DNA of 17,924 bases from Jimgerdemannia flammicorona (GCA_003990745.1 RBNI01002635.1:1-17924); one strand, 5' to 3'; shown: positions 7,990 through 17,523, counted from the first letter of the stretch. The notes: generated from the sequence alone by a model not told the origin. Made by a program: numbers and translations.

Positions 7990-9865
7990 TCGCCTGTTCT
8001 GTTCTTCTTCTCAGGGCATCTGAATGAGATGTGTCCTACCTTCTTGCAGATGAAGCACAATCCCTTTTTACAGAGCTGCTTTTTTTCATCCTTAGTGGGA
8101 GGTCTGGGTCCTCTGGGATTTCGCTGGTTCCTTTGATCATATCTTTGGTCATTCCTTTGGTCATTTCTCCTGATAGGATTCCTCCTATCTTGGTTATCCT
8201 TCTTGTGTTCTTAATTTCGTGAAGCTTGTGCAGCAAGGATTTTGCGGGCTCTTCTTTGTATATACTTGAGCAAAACACCATGAATAGTGGGGACATCCTT
8301 GGGAAAGACCTTGTTCCTTGATCTTCTGGGTGAGCCAGTCTGGTAGGGCTGCAAAAAGATGGTTGGCTCTGGTACCATTGATGGCCAAATTGTTCTCCTG
8401 ATAGGTAAGTCCAACAGTTTTGAGATAGGCATCCTTTCTGGTGATAAAGGTCTCTAGATCCTCCTCGCCATTCTTGTGGAACTTCATCTGAGACAGTTTG
8501 TTCCAAGTTTCTTATATGTAGGCTGCATTTTGGAATTTGGTTAGTAGCAAAGCCTTAAGTCCTGGGCCTACTTCATGATCATCCCAACCTGGTCTATTGT
8601 TGACAGATACTTGTCCATTGACTTGGGGGCAGGCTTCCCAGGTTACTGGGTGTTGTTCCAAGGTTCACCAGAATTCGGCTGCTGTTCCAGTGAAGAATGT
8701 GGCTACTGTTTCCACTTGTGCTGCTGATGTGGCAACAGCTGTTGAAGGGTGCTGTTCTGGTTGTTGGTGAGCATTCCTATAGGCACTCAGTTGTTATTCC
8801 ATTGGTTTACTCAGTAGTCTGTGTCAACTGCATTGATGAAGTTTTCAATATTGCTGTTTTTTCCACTAAATGTTGGGATTTGCAGAGTCTTGGTTGGTTT
8901 GTTCTGTTCAGCAATCTGTCCTACTATCCCTGCTAGTACTGCTAGCTGGGTAGTCAGTGCTGCAATGTTGGCATCTACCATTGTGTTGACTATTGGTAGT
9001 GGGCCTGTTGGGGTAGATTCTCCTGAAGATTGTTCTGCTTGGTGGGGTTGTGGTGCTGTATAACTTGGGGTTACTTGATTCCTGGATATCAGATCAAAGA
9101 GTCCTGTGAGAGAGGGTAAACTGAACCTCTGTATAGATAGCTGGGTTGGTTCTGGGGTCTGATCTTCTTGACCTGTAGTTCCTTGGTAAATTCCTAGGCC
9201 TACTGTTTCTCATTAGCTATCGTCAGACTGGTAATCTGTAGAGTCTTCATCTGACTCCCTTCCCTGGTGAGATAGTACATCCTCATACTGGCTAGGTCCT
9301 TCAAAGAGGATATCAGTCTCTGGCTGAGTAGATGGGCCTGCTCCTTGTTCAGCAGTAGGAGATGGTTGGCCTGCTTGCTTGTTCTCATATCTGGTTATGG
9401 CAGAGGTGTAGTATACAACTAGCCTGTAGTAGAGGGAGGTCTTGGTAGGGATATGATGATATCTGTCAGAGGCAATCTACTTGGTAGCTGCTTCTCTTGC
9501 AGCAGGGGGTGTGATATAATCTAAAAAATCCTGGGTGGCTGCAGCAGTAGATTCTGGGATCCTAGTGGTTCCAATGTGTTCTCAGAGGAGTTTGTAGAAC
9601 CTATGGCAGCTAACAATATTCCTAAGTCCTGGGTGATATGTTCTAAAGGTCTGGTATAGATCCTTGTAAGCCTGGTCAATTATAAGCTAGTGGGTCCTTG
9701 GGTCTGTAGTTTCCTGGTATCACCTGGTCCTAATGGCAAGGGCTTCTCTGGCTCTGGTTTGAGGATCCACAGTTGATTCTGGGGGTTACTCCTGTCCAAG
9801 GTTGGTCTTGTTCCAACTTCTCAGGAGTGTATTCTTTGGTGCCTTCTTGGCTGGTAATCCACTGC
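7990..9865 (-). pseudogene. Element 1 gag (capsid and nucleocapsid), two compensating frameshifts
   Basis: Structural precursor that packages the element RNA. From the primer binding site the frame reads a roughly 160-codon N-terminal region, an acidic segment (ESDEDSTDYQSDDS), a helical LTTQLAVLAGIVGQIAEQ stretch, then a retro-gag capsid (IPTFSGKNSNIENFINAV; AAEFW; LLTKFQNAAY; EEDLETFITRKDAYLK). A basic Arg/Asn-rich region follows, and a zinc knuckle CFICKKVGHISFRC (8016-8057, CX2CX4HX4C). The reading frame moves from 2 to 0 mod 3 near 8795 and back near 8310, so the two indels cancel. No in-frame ATG was found in the first 160 codons. Gag continues into the dUTPase with one stop and no frame change. 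Confidence 0.82.
8016..8057 (-). other. Gag CCHC zinc knuckle of element 1
   Basis: CFICKKVGHISFRC matches CX2CX4HX4C exactly and is the RNA-binding nucleocapsid motif. A lysine- and arginine-rich stretch precedes it. All four ligands are intact. Confidence 0.93.
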
Positions 9866-9870
9866 TACCA
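9862..9870 (-). promoter_or_regulatory. Primer binding site of element 1, initiator-Met-like
   Basis: Minus strand TGGTAGCAG lies three bases (ACT) inside the 5' LTR. It is complementary to a tRNA ending CTGCTACCA, the form of initiator-Met tRNA 3' ends in several eukaryotes. The following bases (TGGATTACC) do not continue a match I can confirm without the host tRNA. Confidence 0.7.
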
Positions 9871-9873
9871 AGT

Positions 9874-10663
9874 TGTAATAACTCTCACTTCTACCCCTCT
9901 CTTATCCTTTGGATAATTAGGGAAGTGGACTATTACTTAGAGACTTAGTACACAATGTGTACCAAGAAGCCTTCAGTTTGAAGAAGCACTTGCTTTAAGT
10001 AGTTATAGTGGCAGTACCTTCTATTTCAAAGGTCTTTCTCTTGTACCCTATTTCAAGGGTCTTGTTCTTGGCTATGCACAGACTAAATTTACCTTGGAAT
10101 TTAGATTCAATAGGTTTACTTAAGTCTTTGGGGATTTATATACCAGTCTCAGTTCTGGCAGAAGTTAGCTAGGCTTCTGGAGTTTAGTCAGAAACACTAG
10201 AGTCACTTAGGTATCATTACTAAGACTCAGGGGAATGTGTGTATGTAGGGGGAAACTTGATTCTTATATCAAGGACTGAACTAAAACTGCTTATTTCAGA
10301 TGGAAAACTGGGGGGTATTTATACAAGTTGGTCCATGATTTCTGACTAAGTATGAGTGACTAATTTGGTAACTATAATGAGGTTTGTGATCATGACCTTT
10401 GTCAGGTGGTTTTTGGCAAAGAACAACTTTGTAATCAGGACCTCAATTACTAGGCAATGATCAGCTGCTATGGCAACTGATTGCTGTAGTGCTGGTTGTT
10501 GAGGATAAGCTAGATATCATTTTCTGCATCGTTTCGTATTGTTCATTTATTTGTCACTTACTATTCATATGTCACCCTCAATCATATGATGATGTCATTG
10601 CCAGGTCACATGATCACTTGTCTCATCATGTCCCATCTATTCATGCTCTTTCATTCTATTACA
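9874..10663 (-). repeat. Element 1 5' LTR (790 bp)
   Basis: Aligns end to end with 1535-2315 and has the same TGTAATA/TATTACA ends. By hand, about 63 transitions, one transversion, a 1-bp and a 10-bp indel separate the pair. It carries the element promoter and begins Gag-Pol transcription toward lower coordinates. Confidence 0.95.
10316..10323 (-). promoter_or_regulatory. TATA box of element 1 5' LTR
   Basis: Minus strand TATAAATA followed by CCCCCC, at the same place as in the 3' LTR. It would drive the genomic transcript from about 30 bp downstream. Confidence 0.55.
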
Positions 10664-10668
10664 TCATG
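10664..10668. other. Target site duplication TCATG, right copy
   Basis: Directly follows the right LTR end TATTACA and matches 1530-1534. Confidence 0.92.
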
Positions 10669-11600
10669 CTTCTCCAAACTAATACTTGATCTTCAATCTT
10701 GATCACCCTAATCCTTCTGCTTCTGGTTATAGTACTTCTTTTGTCTTTCTTGGATCTTGATGATCTGAGCTTAGGCTTGATTATGTAACTGTTCTGCCTT
10801 CTTAAGGAGATCTCTGAGATTCTCATGGTTAGTAGTTCTGATTTTCTTGGCAAACATCATTTTGAATGGCTTTTGCTTAGTGGAGGTAGCAGGGGTATTT
10901 CAGATCTCCCATAGGATCTCAGGTAAGCAAAGATCTCAATTGGTAGGATTGATCCAGGCAAGTCCTTTCTTGATGGTCTGGTTCATTCTTTCTGTCATAC
11001 CATTGGTCTGAGGGTGGTATGATGTAGTCTATTTGAGGTGGATCTTGTGAATTTGAGCATAACTTATGATTATGTTGTTTATGAATTCTTTGCCTCAGTC
11101 AGAGATAAGTTCTTCTGGGGGTCCATATCTGAGTATGAGTCTATAAAGAAGGCCTACAATAGTTAAGGTATCTGTGATTTCTATTAGGAGAGCCTTGGGC
11201 CACTTGGTCAGATGTTTCACAAATATAAGAATATACTTGTTTCTTCTTAGTATAACTGGTAGGAGACTAATTATGTCTACTCCCTATCTCTGAAAGATGT
11301 TGTCTGGTGGTATGATTGGTTGCAATAGTGCTTGGTAGTTCTTCCTTCCTTGGTATCTCTGGCAGATATCACATTTCTTAAGTATATCTTGGACTTGTGT
11401 TCTGAGATTGGGCCAATGTTAGTGTGTTGTTCACAGCTTCTCTTCTATATTCACCTGTCCCTGATGAGCTTTCTGATATTCTTTTTAGATGAAATCTTGT
11501 ATCTTGATGGTCTGAGGAGCTTCCTTTAGGGTATAGTTTCTTGGGATACCCTTCTTCTGATTTATTGGGGCTAGCAGGAAAGTATATCAACATTGTTATG
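10669..11600 (-). pseudogene. Element 2 integrase, main part (interrupted by element 1)
   Basis: The frame shows a zinc region with CDICQRY, then the catalytic core: first Asp at 11275-11277 (GVDII), second Asp at 11098-11100 (ELISD, then TGA at 11095-11097 where Arg is usual) and the catalytic Glu at 10990-10992 (HPQTNGMTERMNQ). All three catalytic residues survive. Further on, a Lys/Gln-rich helix leads into IKIEDQVLVW, where the coding sequence stops at the element 1 insertion and resumes at 1534. A frame change near 10750 and many stops disable it. No chromodomain is visible after its end. Confidence 0.9.
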
Positions 11601-12015
11601 AGCTTTCCCTGCTTTGTGGATGATGGTGATTTTGTAATCCTGAAGGATAAGGATCTAGCAGGCTAGGATTCCAGTGAGTTCCTTATGGTTGAATAGTCAT
11701 TTAAGGGCTACATAGTCTGTGATCAGGGTAAACCTTTTTCTGATGAGATAATGCTTAAACAGAGTGACCACCCATATGACTGTAAGGCATTCCAATTTAG
11801 TGCTACCATAGTTCATCTGCTGCTGATTGGTAGCTTGGCTTACATAAGCTATACATGGTGTTATTGATCAGGTCCTTCTTGAGCTAGAACTGCTCCTAGG
11901 CCATCTTTGGAAGCACCTGTATACAAGATGAATGGCTTCTGTAGATTGGGGCACACAAGGATTAGTACTATAGTTATGTAGTTCTTGAGTTCTTTGAAGG
12001 CTGTTTCTTATGATT
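11600..12015 (-). pseudogene. Element 2 RNase H region
   Basis: After the reverse transcriptase thumb, the frame reads KPFILYTGASKDGLGAVLAQEGP, an RNase H start in which the usual first catalytic Asp (TDAS) is Gly (GGT). A conventional order with integrase downstream supports the call. The rest of the domain is broken by stops and I could not place the other acidic residues with confidence. Confidence 0.75.
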
Positions 12016-12960
12016 CTGTCTATTTAAATGATACTTCTTTCTTGAGAAGGATCTGAATTGGGGCAGCAATTTGGGTGAAGTCCTTGATAAATCTTCTGTA
12101 GTAGGATACTAGTATCAGGAATGATAGTGTTTCCTTTGGAGTCTTGGGTACCAGCCAATTGTTGATCTTCTTGGTTTTCTTCAGATCTGCATGGGTTCCT
12201 TCTTTCAAAACTACAAATCCAAGAAATTCAAGCTTCTGTTTCTCAAAGTAGTATTTCTTTGCATTTAGTCTCAAGTAGTTCTTGTGGATGAGCTTGAAGA
12301 ATTCCTCTAGGTAGTGTAGGTGTTCTTTGAAATTTGCTGAATAGATGTTGGAATTATCTATGTATACAATCAGGCATTAGTAGATCAAGAGGGTATAGAC
12401 TAAATTTATAATCCTCTGAAAGGTGGGGGGGGTACATTGCAAAGTCCAAAAGGCATTTGGAGGTATTCAAACAGTTTTTCTAAAGCAAGAAAGGCTGTCT
12501 TTTGAATGTTCTTAGGGTCTATGGAGATCTCATGGAATTCTGCAAAAAGATCCATACTGCTGAAGTATCTGACATCTTATAACTGATCCAAAAGGTCATC
12601 AATTCTAAGCAAAGGATAAGTATCCTTTTTGGTGACTGAATTGAGTTTTCTGTAATCTACATAGAGTCTCTATCCTCCTTTCTTTGGTATAATAAGTATA
12701 GGGCTGGCCCAAGGACTGGTAGAGGATCAGATGACTCCATTGTCTAAAAGTTCTTGAATATACTCCTTTTTGAATGTTTTTAAGTGATGGGGTATTCTAT
12801 AGGGTTTCTGCCAGATGGGTATTACATTTTCTGTATTGATGCTGTGGTGATATAATGAATTGTATAGCAGGTTGCCATAATCAGTAGTGAAGATATCTTG
12901 ATATTTGTTAAGAAGTTCTACTAGTTGTTGTCATTGCTGGGGTGTCAATTCTTCTCCAAT
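12016..12960 (-). pseudogene. Element 2 reverse transcriptase, catalytic box mutated
   Basis: Motifs in order: KYQDIFTTDYG, a KTFKKEYIQELLDNGVI stretch, [73 protein letters not shown], then YIDN at 12353-12364 (YIDD in the family, second Asp to Asn by G-to-A), and a thumb with KLEFLGFVV and SYYRRFIKDF. The [12 protein letters not shown] and RIDDLLDQL wording belongs to gypsy groups other than the element 1 chromovirus type. A C8 run (plus G8 at 12425-12432) just after LCN shifts the frame before the catalytic box. Confidence 0.9.
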
Positions 12961-13389
12961 GTTGGTGGAAGGCTTCACTGTCTTCTAGGTCACAGAGGAG
13001 CCTTTCCTTTCTTCTGAGACCTTTTGCCATTTCCTGATAGGTTTAGTTCATAAACTTCTTTTTGAGTTCAGTTGAGAAAAGACACTAGGTGTTCTATGAT
13101 AGTTCCTTTTGGCAAGATGATGGTTTCTCAACTTTGGTTGATTGCTCAGGAGTGCACTAGGTTCATCTTGTTAGGGAATGTGTGTCCTTCTATATCCAAG
13201 TGTAGAATATCTTCATTAGGTTTGAAGAAAAGATTCCTGAGATTGGGTGGTACAAAGATTTCAAAGGTAGTTTGTTCTCTCAGTTCCAGAATGAGATTCT
13301 TATGCAGTTTGACTAGTTGGTAGTACACTTGCTAGGGAACATTCCTCTTGAGGTAGTTGACTTAAAGGAGATGTACTTCCTTCTTGTCT
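12961..13389 (-). pseudogene. Element 2 pre-RT linker, protein-like, unassigned
   Basis: Between dUTPase and reverse transcriptase, a frame reads NLILELREQTTFEIFVPPNLRNLFFKP..., LDIEGHTFPNK, then ILPKGTIIEHL further down, with in-frame stops. It is hydrophobic and beta-like rather than random. It may be the end of a protease-like or connection segment, but I cannot name a family. Confidence 0.45.
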
Positions 13390-13790
13390 GAGCTCCTAAA
13401 TCCTTTAGCTTGTCTTATTCCTTCAGTTAGTTTGGAGACTTCTTATAATTGTGGAGTCTTGACCTTCATGAAGACTGCTTGGGCAATCTTCTGTCCTCTA
13501 ATAATTCAGTGCCACTCTGTGCTACTATTGTGTAGGATGACCTTGATTTCACCTGTATATTTTAGGTCAATGGTTCCTCCTTCTATGGTTATTCCTTATC
13601 TAGCAAGTCCAGACCTTGAGGTCAGTTAGATATAGACTCCTTGAGGTGGCTGCATGGCTAGTCCAGTTCTGATCATGAAAGTTTTTCCAGGCTTGATGGA
13701 TTCATCCTTCAGACTGTGAAGATCATACCCTATATCTTCTGGGTGAGTCTTGGTCAGGGGTTTGGCCTTGGGATGTAGTAGAGTATACTG
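13390..13790 (-). pseudogene. Element 2 dUTPase domain
   Basis: A second dUTPase, clearly different from that of element 1. Motif 1 GYDLHS (13713-13730), motif 2 SRSGLAR intact, motif 3 GGTIDLKYTGE (13548-13580) with both Asp and Tyr, motif 4 GQKIAQAVF, motif 5 AKGFRSSD, a weak form of the GFGSTG loop. Length about 130 residues, as for a trimeric dUTPase subunit. Several in-frame stops lie within it (for example TAA just before motif 2). It sits upstream of reverse transcriptase and downstream of the hexacysteine module, whereas in element 1 the dUTPase lies between the zinc knuckle and protease. Confidence 0.9.
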
Positions 13791-13799
13791 TGCAACATC

Positions 13800-14565
13800 C
13801 TTACTGAGCTTAGACTGTCCTTGGACTGAAGCTCTACTCACAGAGAGCCTCCAAGCTCTGAGATTGAGGTGTGGCCATCTGGCTCCAGTGGAAGGGTCTT
13901 AGAGATAGTTGATTCCTCTTCTTCCTATTGGGTCTAGGGCTTCCATGAAGTTGGTGGCATCTTCTATTCATCCTTGGCAGATTGCATGTCTGATAAGGGC
14001 TAGGATATCTTCTCTTAAATTATAAATCTTAAGAGTCCTTCTTCTTGACTTCTTGGTCTGACTTTTTCAGATCTGGCTTCTATTGTCTCCTCTCTTCAAG
14101 GTGTAGATTGCAATATCATGGCTAAGGTGAATCTTCTGATGCCTACAGTCTCAGCAATCTGGATGTCTTTTATGGTTACAATATCCCATTGCTCAGAAAT
14201 AATGTTCTTGGTTATTGATCTCTTGTTGTCTCAAGAATTGGTACCCATATTAGTCATAAGTTGGTAGAAGAGTAAACAAGGGGTATTCTTCTATCTGGGT
14301 GAAGAGGCCTTATCCTCTGAATCAGCTTTGCAACTTGGTGGTGACTTCTTAGAAAGTAGTTGACTGTGCAACTATGTTTGGGAGTTCTGGTCTCTGGGGT
14401 CTCTGTCTCTCTTGTTGGTCTAGTAGATGGCACTGATAGCAGTAGTCTCAGGAAGAGTAGAAGATCATCTGGTGTAGACATCTTCCTAGCTGAAAAGCTC
14501 TTTCTTGGTGAGTTTCTTTCTTGGAAATAATGGGGATTGTGCTGGGTCCTTCTTCTATATTCCAA
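13800..14565 (-). pseudogene. Element 2 region upstream of dUTPase, coding-like, unassigned
   Basis: The stretch 14565-14254 in one frame (STPDDLLLFLRLL..., then a Pro/Thr/Arg/Glu segment, then NYFLRSHHQVAKLIQRIRPL) reads as protein. After a frame change, 13990-13800 reads ATNFMEALDPIGRRGINYL and leads into the dUTPase. Between them (about 14250-14000) the sequence is heavily broken. No family recognised. It may be part of one polyprotein with the hexacysteine module. Confidence 0.45.
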
Positions 14566-15242
14566 GGGTCATCATCTTCAGGTGGTGTCCAGTGAGGGTT
14601 ATCCCAGAGAATGAGTTCAGAGACTTCTTCCTCTTCAGGTACTTCTTGTTCAGAAACTTCTTGATCAGAAATGTCTTCTTCCTTGGATGATTCTTGACCC
14701 CAAATTGCTTATACTTCTGCAGCTTCAGCTGTAGGTATTTCTGGAACATGTCTACATTTCTTCTTTTTCCTTCTGCACTCTGGGCAGGCTGTGCCAAATG
14801 AATTCCTTGTCCCAATGATCTTGGAGGAGTGCTCAAGACACTTGTGCCTCTTGAGGCAGATGGGGCATCCTTTGATTTCTTCTGCAATGGCTCCAATAGT
14901 AATGGGGACAGTGTTCTTGGCCCATACATTGTCTTCTGGTCTTTAATCCACCAGGTTAATTTGGGGATTGAGTCTGGGATCATTTCCATCTTCAGATTCT
15001 TCTTTCTCCTCTATAGTAGACTCTTTGCTACTGGTATATTCTTTCTGAATAGTGACCTTCTTCTTCTTCTTTGATTACTTATAGCTAGTCACCTTAACTC
15101 TGTACTTCTTGTCTTGATAGTCAAACTTGAGTACCTGTTGACTGATGTCAATAACTGTATTCATTTCCTTCATCTAGTTGATACCAAGGATTATATCATA
15201 GGTGACAGCTTCAGTGACAACAGCTTTGGAGATAGAGAACTG
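14566..15242 (-). pseudogene. Element 2 protease tail, hexacysteine Zn2Cys6-like module and acidic tail
   Basis: This frame (2 mod 3) first completes the protease (VTEAVTYDIILGIN, then TAG for the expected Trp). It continues through a Lys/Glu-rich linker with a K5 run and into a cysteine module at 14754-14867. The cysteines are CPICLKRHKC, 17 residues, then CPECRRKKKKC, giving CX2CX5C-X17-CX2CX6C. The second half resembles the basic CxxCRxRKxKC signature of fungal Zn2Cys6 DNA-binding clusters, though the first loop is one residue short. A strongly acidic tail follows (EEEEVSE, PPEDDDPWN). One TAA just after the module and others upstream break it. A DNA- or RNA-binding role is inference. Confidence 0.6.
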
Positions 15243-15790
15243 AATGTGTCTCAGGGATAGTGATGTTTCATACTTCTCCAAGGGGTTGAGTTTGGGCTCC
15301 ATCTGCTACTATGATGCTGAGATTGGATGGTCCATCGATGGGCCATTGGAGGGTGTCCAGGAATCATTTGGCAATAATATGGACAGCTGCTCCTATATCT
15401 ATGAGAATTTTCGCCTTTTGTCCTCCAATATCTCTATATAAGTAAGTACTGACATGTCTTTCTGTAGCATAGATAGAAATCGAGGCTGGTTCTTGTTGAG
15501 GGATTAGAACTTGACCAGTGCTAGACCTGGTGGTTCTCAGTAGTTTGTTTTGGACTCCAGCTGGTGTCAGTTGCAGGAACTGCAGGAGAGGGACTTCTAT
15601 CTTAGTCTCTTGAATCTTCTGCCAGGCTTCATTATAGATGCCTCTAGGCATGATCTTCAGGATGTACTTCTTCTTAGGCTTTGAAGTAGCAGGTTCCTGT
15701 TCTTCTTGTTCCATTTCTTCATCCTCTAGTAGTAGCTCATTTGTCTCAGAGACAAAAGGTGAAGAAGTCCGGGGGGTGTTTCTGCTTATT
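15243..15790 (-). pseudogene. Element 2 aspartic protease with altered active site
   Basis: In frame 0 mod 3, an acidic Glu-rich start (EMEQEEQEPA) and a basic KPKKKY lead to a helical segment (LLQFLQLTPAGVQNKLLR). The protease core follows: KAKILIDIGAAVHIIAK, where the family has DTG or DSG and here Ile replaces Thr (ACA to ATA, 15394-15396; Asp at 15397-15399). A VADGAQTQPLGEV flap region is next. A frameshift near 15243 moves the end of the domain (YDIILG) to the next frame. A second shift at the plus-strand G6 run (15771-15776) separates it from gag. Confidence 0.8.
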
Positions 15791-17523
15791 CCTCTTCATA
15801 TTCTTTGTCTTTCTCTTAGATGATTCTCTTACTGATGTTCCTGGATGGCCTTCCTACAGGTCTCTTCCTTTTCTCTGCTGGATAGACTGTTTTCCAAGTA
15901 GTAACCTTAGTAGGGTATAAGTCTAGGTCACTGTAGTCTTTACTGTTGCTTGATTCTTTGAAATCTTCAACAGGATGGACTTCAGTCTTCTTGTACTGAG
16001 TGTCATTTCTTTGGTTTGATGGTTCTGAGTCCCTTTGGTCACTTCTTTTATTGTTACATTCAGTGGCATAGTGTCTGAATTATCCACAGTAGAAGTATTG
16101 GACTTGGGCTCTGTCTTAGACAGGGTATCTTCTTTCTTCTTACTGATAGTTCCTATTATCTCTTGGTGGGTAACCTTGGCTTCTTTGTGGAGGGTATCCC
16201 TTGTTATCTTGGTAACTCTGATTTTCATGTGTGGTGAGTTTTTCAATCTGTTCAACCAATCAGTCCAACTTGGAGCTGAGGTTTTGGATTTCACTTCTGT
16301 CCTTCTTTCCTTCCTTAGCTGGCCTTCTTTCTTCAGACCTTTCTTATTCTTGGAGGAGTCCTTTTAGGGCTTTGACCAGGATGTCTTCTTTATCTTCTTT
16401 CTTGTCATAATCACTCCAGGTAGTTTCTTGTCTGACATCAAAGAATTCTTGGGCTGTATCTACTTGCTCTTCAGACCTTCTGATACTTAGAGTGCAGACA
16501 TACTGAGCAATGTTTGGGGGAATCCCATTTATGAAGGTCATTGGACCTATGATGTTCTGGTTGGTGGTATTAAACCCAGCAGCATGCATTCTCTTCTGGA
16601 TTCTTGTGAAGAAGGCTCTAGATAATTCTCTAAGATTTATCTTCATCTCTATAATAGATTTTTGAGCCTTATAGTGGGTTTTATTTTCGGCATACTTTTT
16701 AATGAGCCAGTGGACCATGGCTATATATTCTAGCTCATAATATAATGCTACTTATATCTGTCTTGCCAGTTCTGAATTTGGGTCATTTGCTATTTAGTAG
16801 AAAATTCCTCTGGCTGGTTCTCTGAGCTGGACCTTATAGATAGTGATTTTTCTTTCATCTAAAAGGTTCCTCAGGGCTGCAATTCCTTCAATTCCATCAA
16901 GAAATTCTCTGGGGTCTTCCTCTGAATATCCTGCAAAGGTTGGCAATGAGGTGGCCATTTCATCATCACTTTCTTCTGATTCTGGTTCTGGTCCAGATTC
17001 TGATTCTAATTTACTTTCTGAGCTATCACTGGAGATGGGGGTGTTTGGGTATCCTGAGGATGGTGTTCTAGACCTTAGATGAAGTAGAATGAGTCTAGGT
17101 ATTCTTGTAGAAGCTACTTCCAATTCTGTAAGGACTTGTGGTAAAGGTTCTATTGGTAAGATTGATGGAACTGATATAGGGTGTCTGGCTGTAAGATCTC
17201 GGACTTGTGTAATGAGATCTTCTAGTTCTTGTACAAGTTCTTCAAAATCTTTGACAAGACCACCTGTATTGTCTAGTTGATCTGATTAGAGATTTTGGGC
17301 TATACTGGCTTCTGGTTCTGGTTGGAATCCTTCTAATGCTGGGTAATTGGCAAGTCTTGAGGTGATTACTTCTCTTCCTGTCTAGATGCTGATAATAACT
17401 ATTTCTTCTGTAGTAACAGAGATTGGTATTATATCAAATGTATCCAGTTTAACTGTGGGTTCATATGAGCTAAAAAGTCATATCGATTTGAAATCTTCTC
17501 AGTTGAGCCTCTAAATATAACAT
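15780..17523 (-). pseudogene. Element 2 gag with damaged CCHC knuckle
   Basis: One frame (2 mod 3) reads from about 17458 down to 15800 with scattered stops. It shows a coiled-coil-like EELVQELEDLITQVRDL, an acidic ESESGPEPESEESDDE region, a capsid (LPTFAGYSEEDPREFLDGIEG; LARQI; MVHWLIKKYAE; LSRAFFTRIQKRMHAAG) and a Lys/Arg/Gln-rich region. The knuckle at 16056-16097 has its first Cys replaced by Tyr (TAC) and carries a TAA inside; the other Cys, His and Cys ligands are present. After it comes a Ser/Asp/Lys-rich tail. A possible start is ATG 17523-17521 in another frame (MLYLEAQLRRF), which would need a frameshift near 17470. The usual start is therefore uncertain. Confidence 0.8.

Larger units (their letters stand above)
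1535..10663 (-). mobile_element. Element 1: inner dUTPase-bearing Ty3/gypsy chromovirus-type retrotransposon
   Basis: Full-length structure of about 9.1 kb: LTRs of 781 and 790 bp with 7-bp terminal inverted repeats, TCATG target duplications, primer binding site, gag, dUTPase, protease, reverse transcriptase, RNase H, integrase, chromodomain, a further ORF and a polypurine tract. The order RT-RH-IN and the chromodomain after integrase place it with chromoviruses of the Ty3/gypsy group. About eighteen in-frame stops from dUTPase to chromodomain, two frameshifts in gag and several catalytic substitutions show that it is dead. LTR divergence is about 8 percent by hand alignment, nearly all transitions, so a normal substitution clock would mislead on its age. 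Confidence 0.95.

Noticed and set aside
3830..8057. A reassigned genetic code (TGA read as Trp or Arg)
   Set aside because: Stops of all three kinds occur, at Arg, Gln and Trp positions alike, along with missense changes of the same mutation class. Decay explains all of them; a code change does not.
12425..12432. G8 run as a G-quadruplex
   Set aside because: Single run with no neighbouring G-tracts at quadruplex spacing.
15059..15070. TTC microsatellite
   Set aside because: Only about four units; it encodes the lysine run of the element 2 linker.
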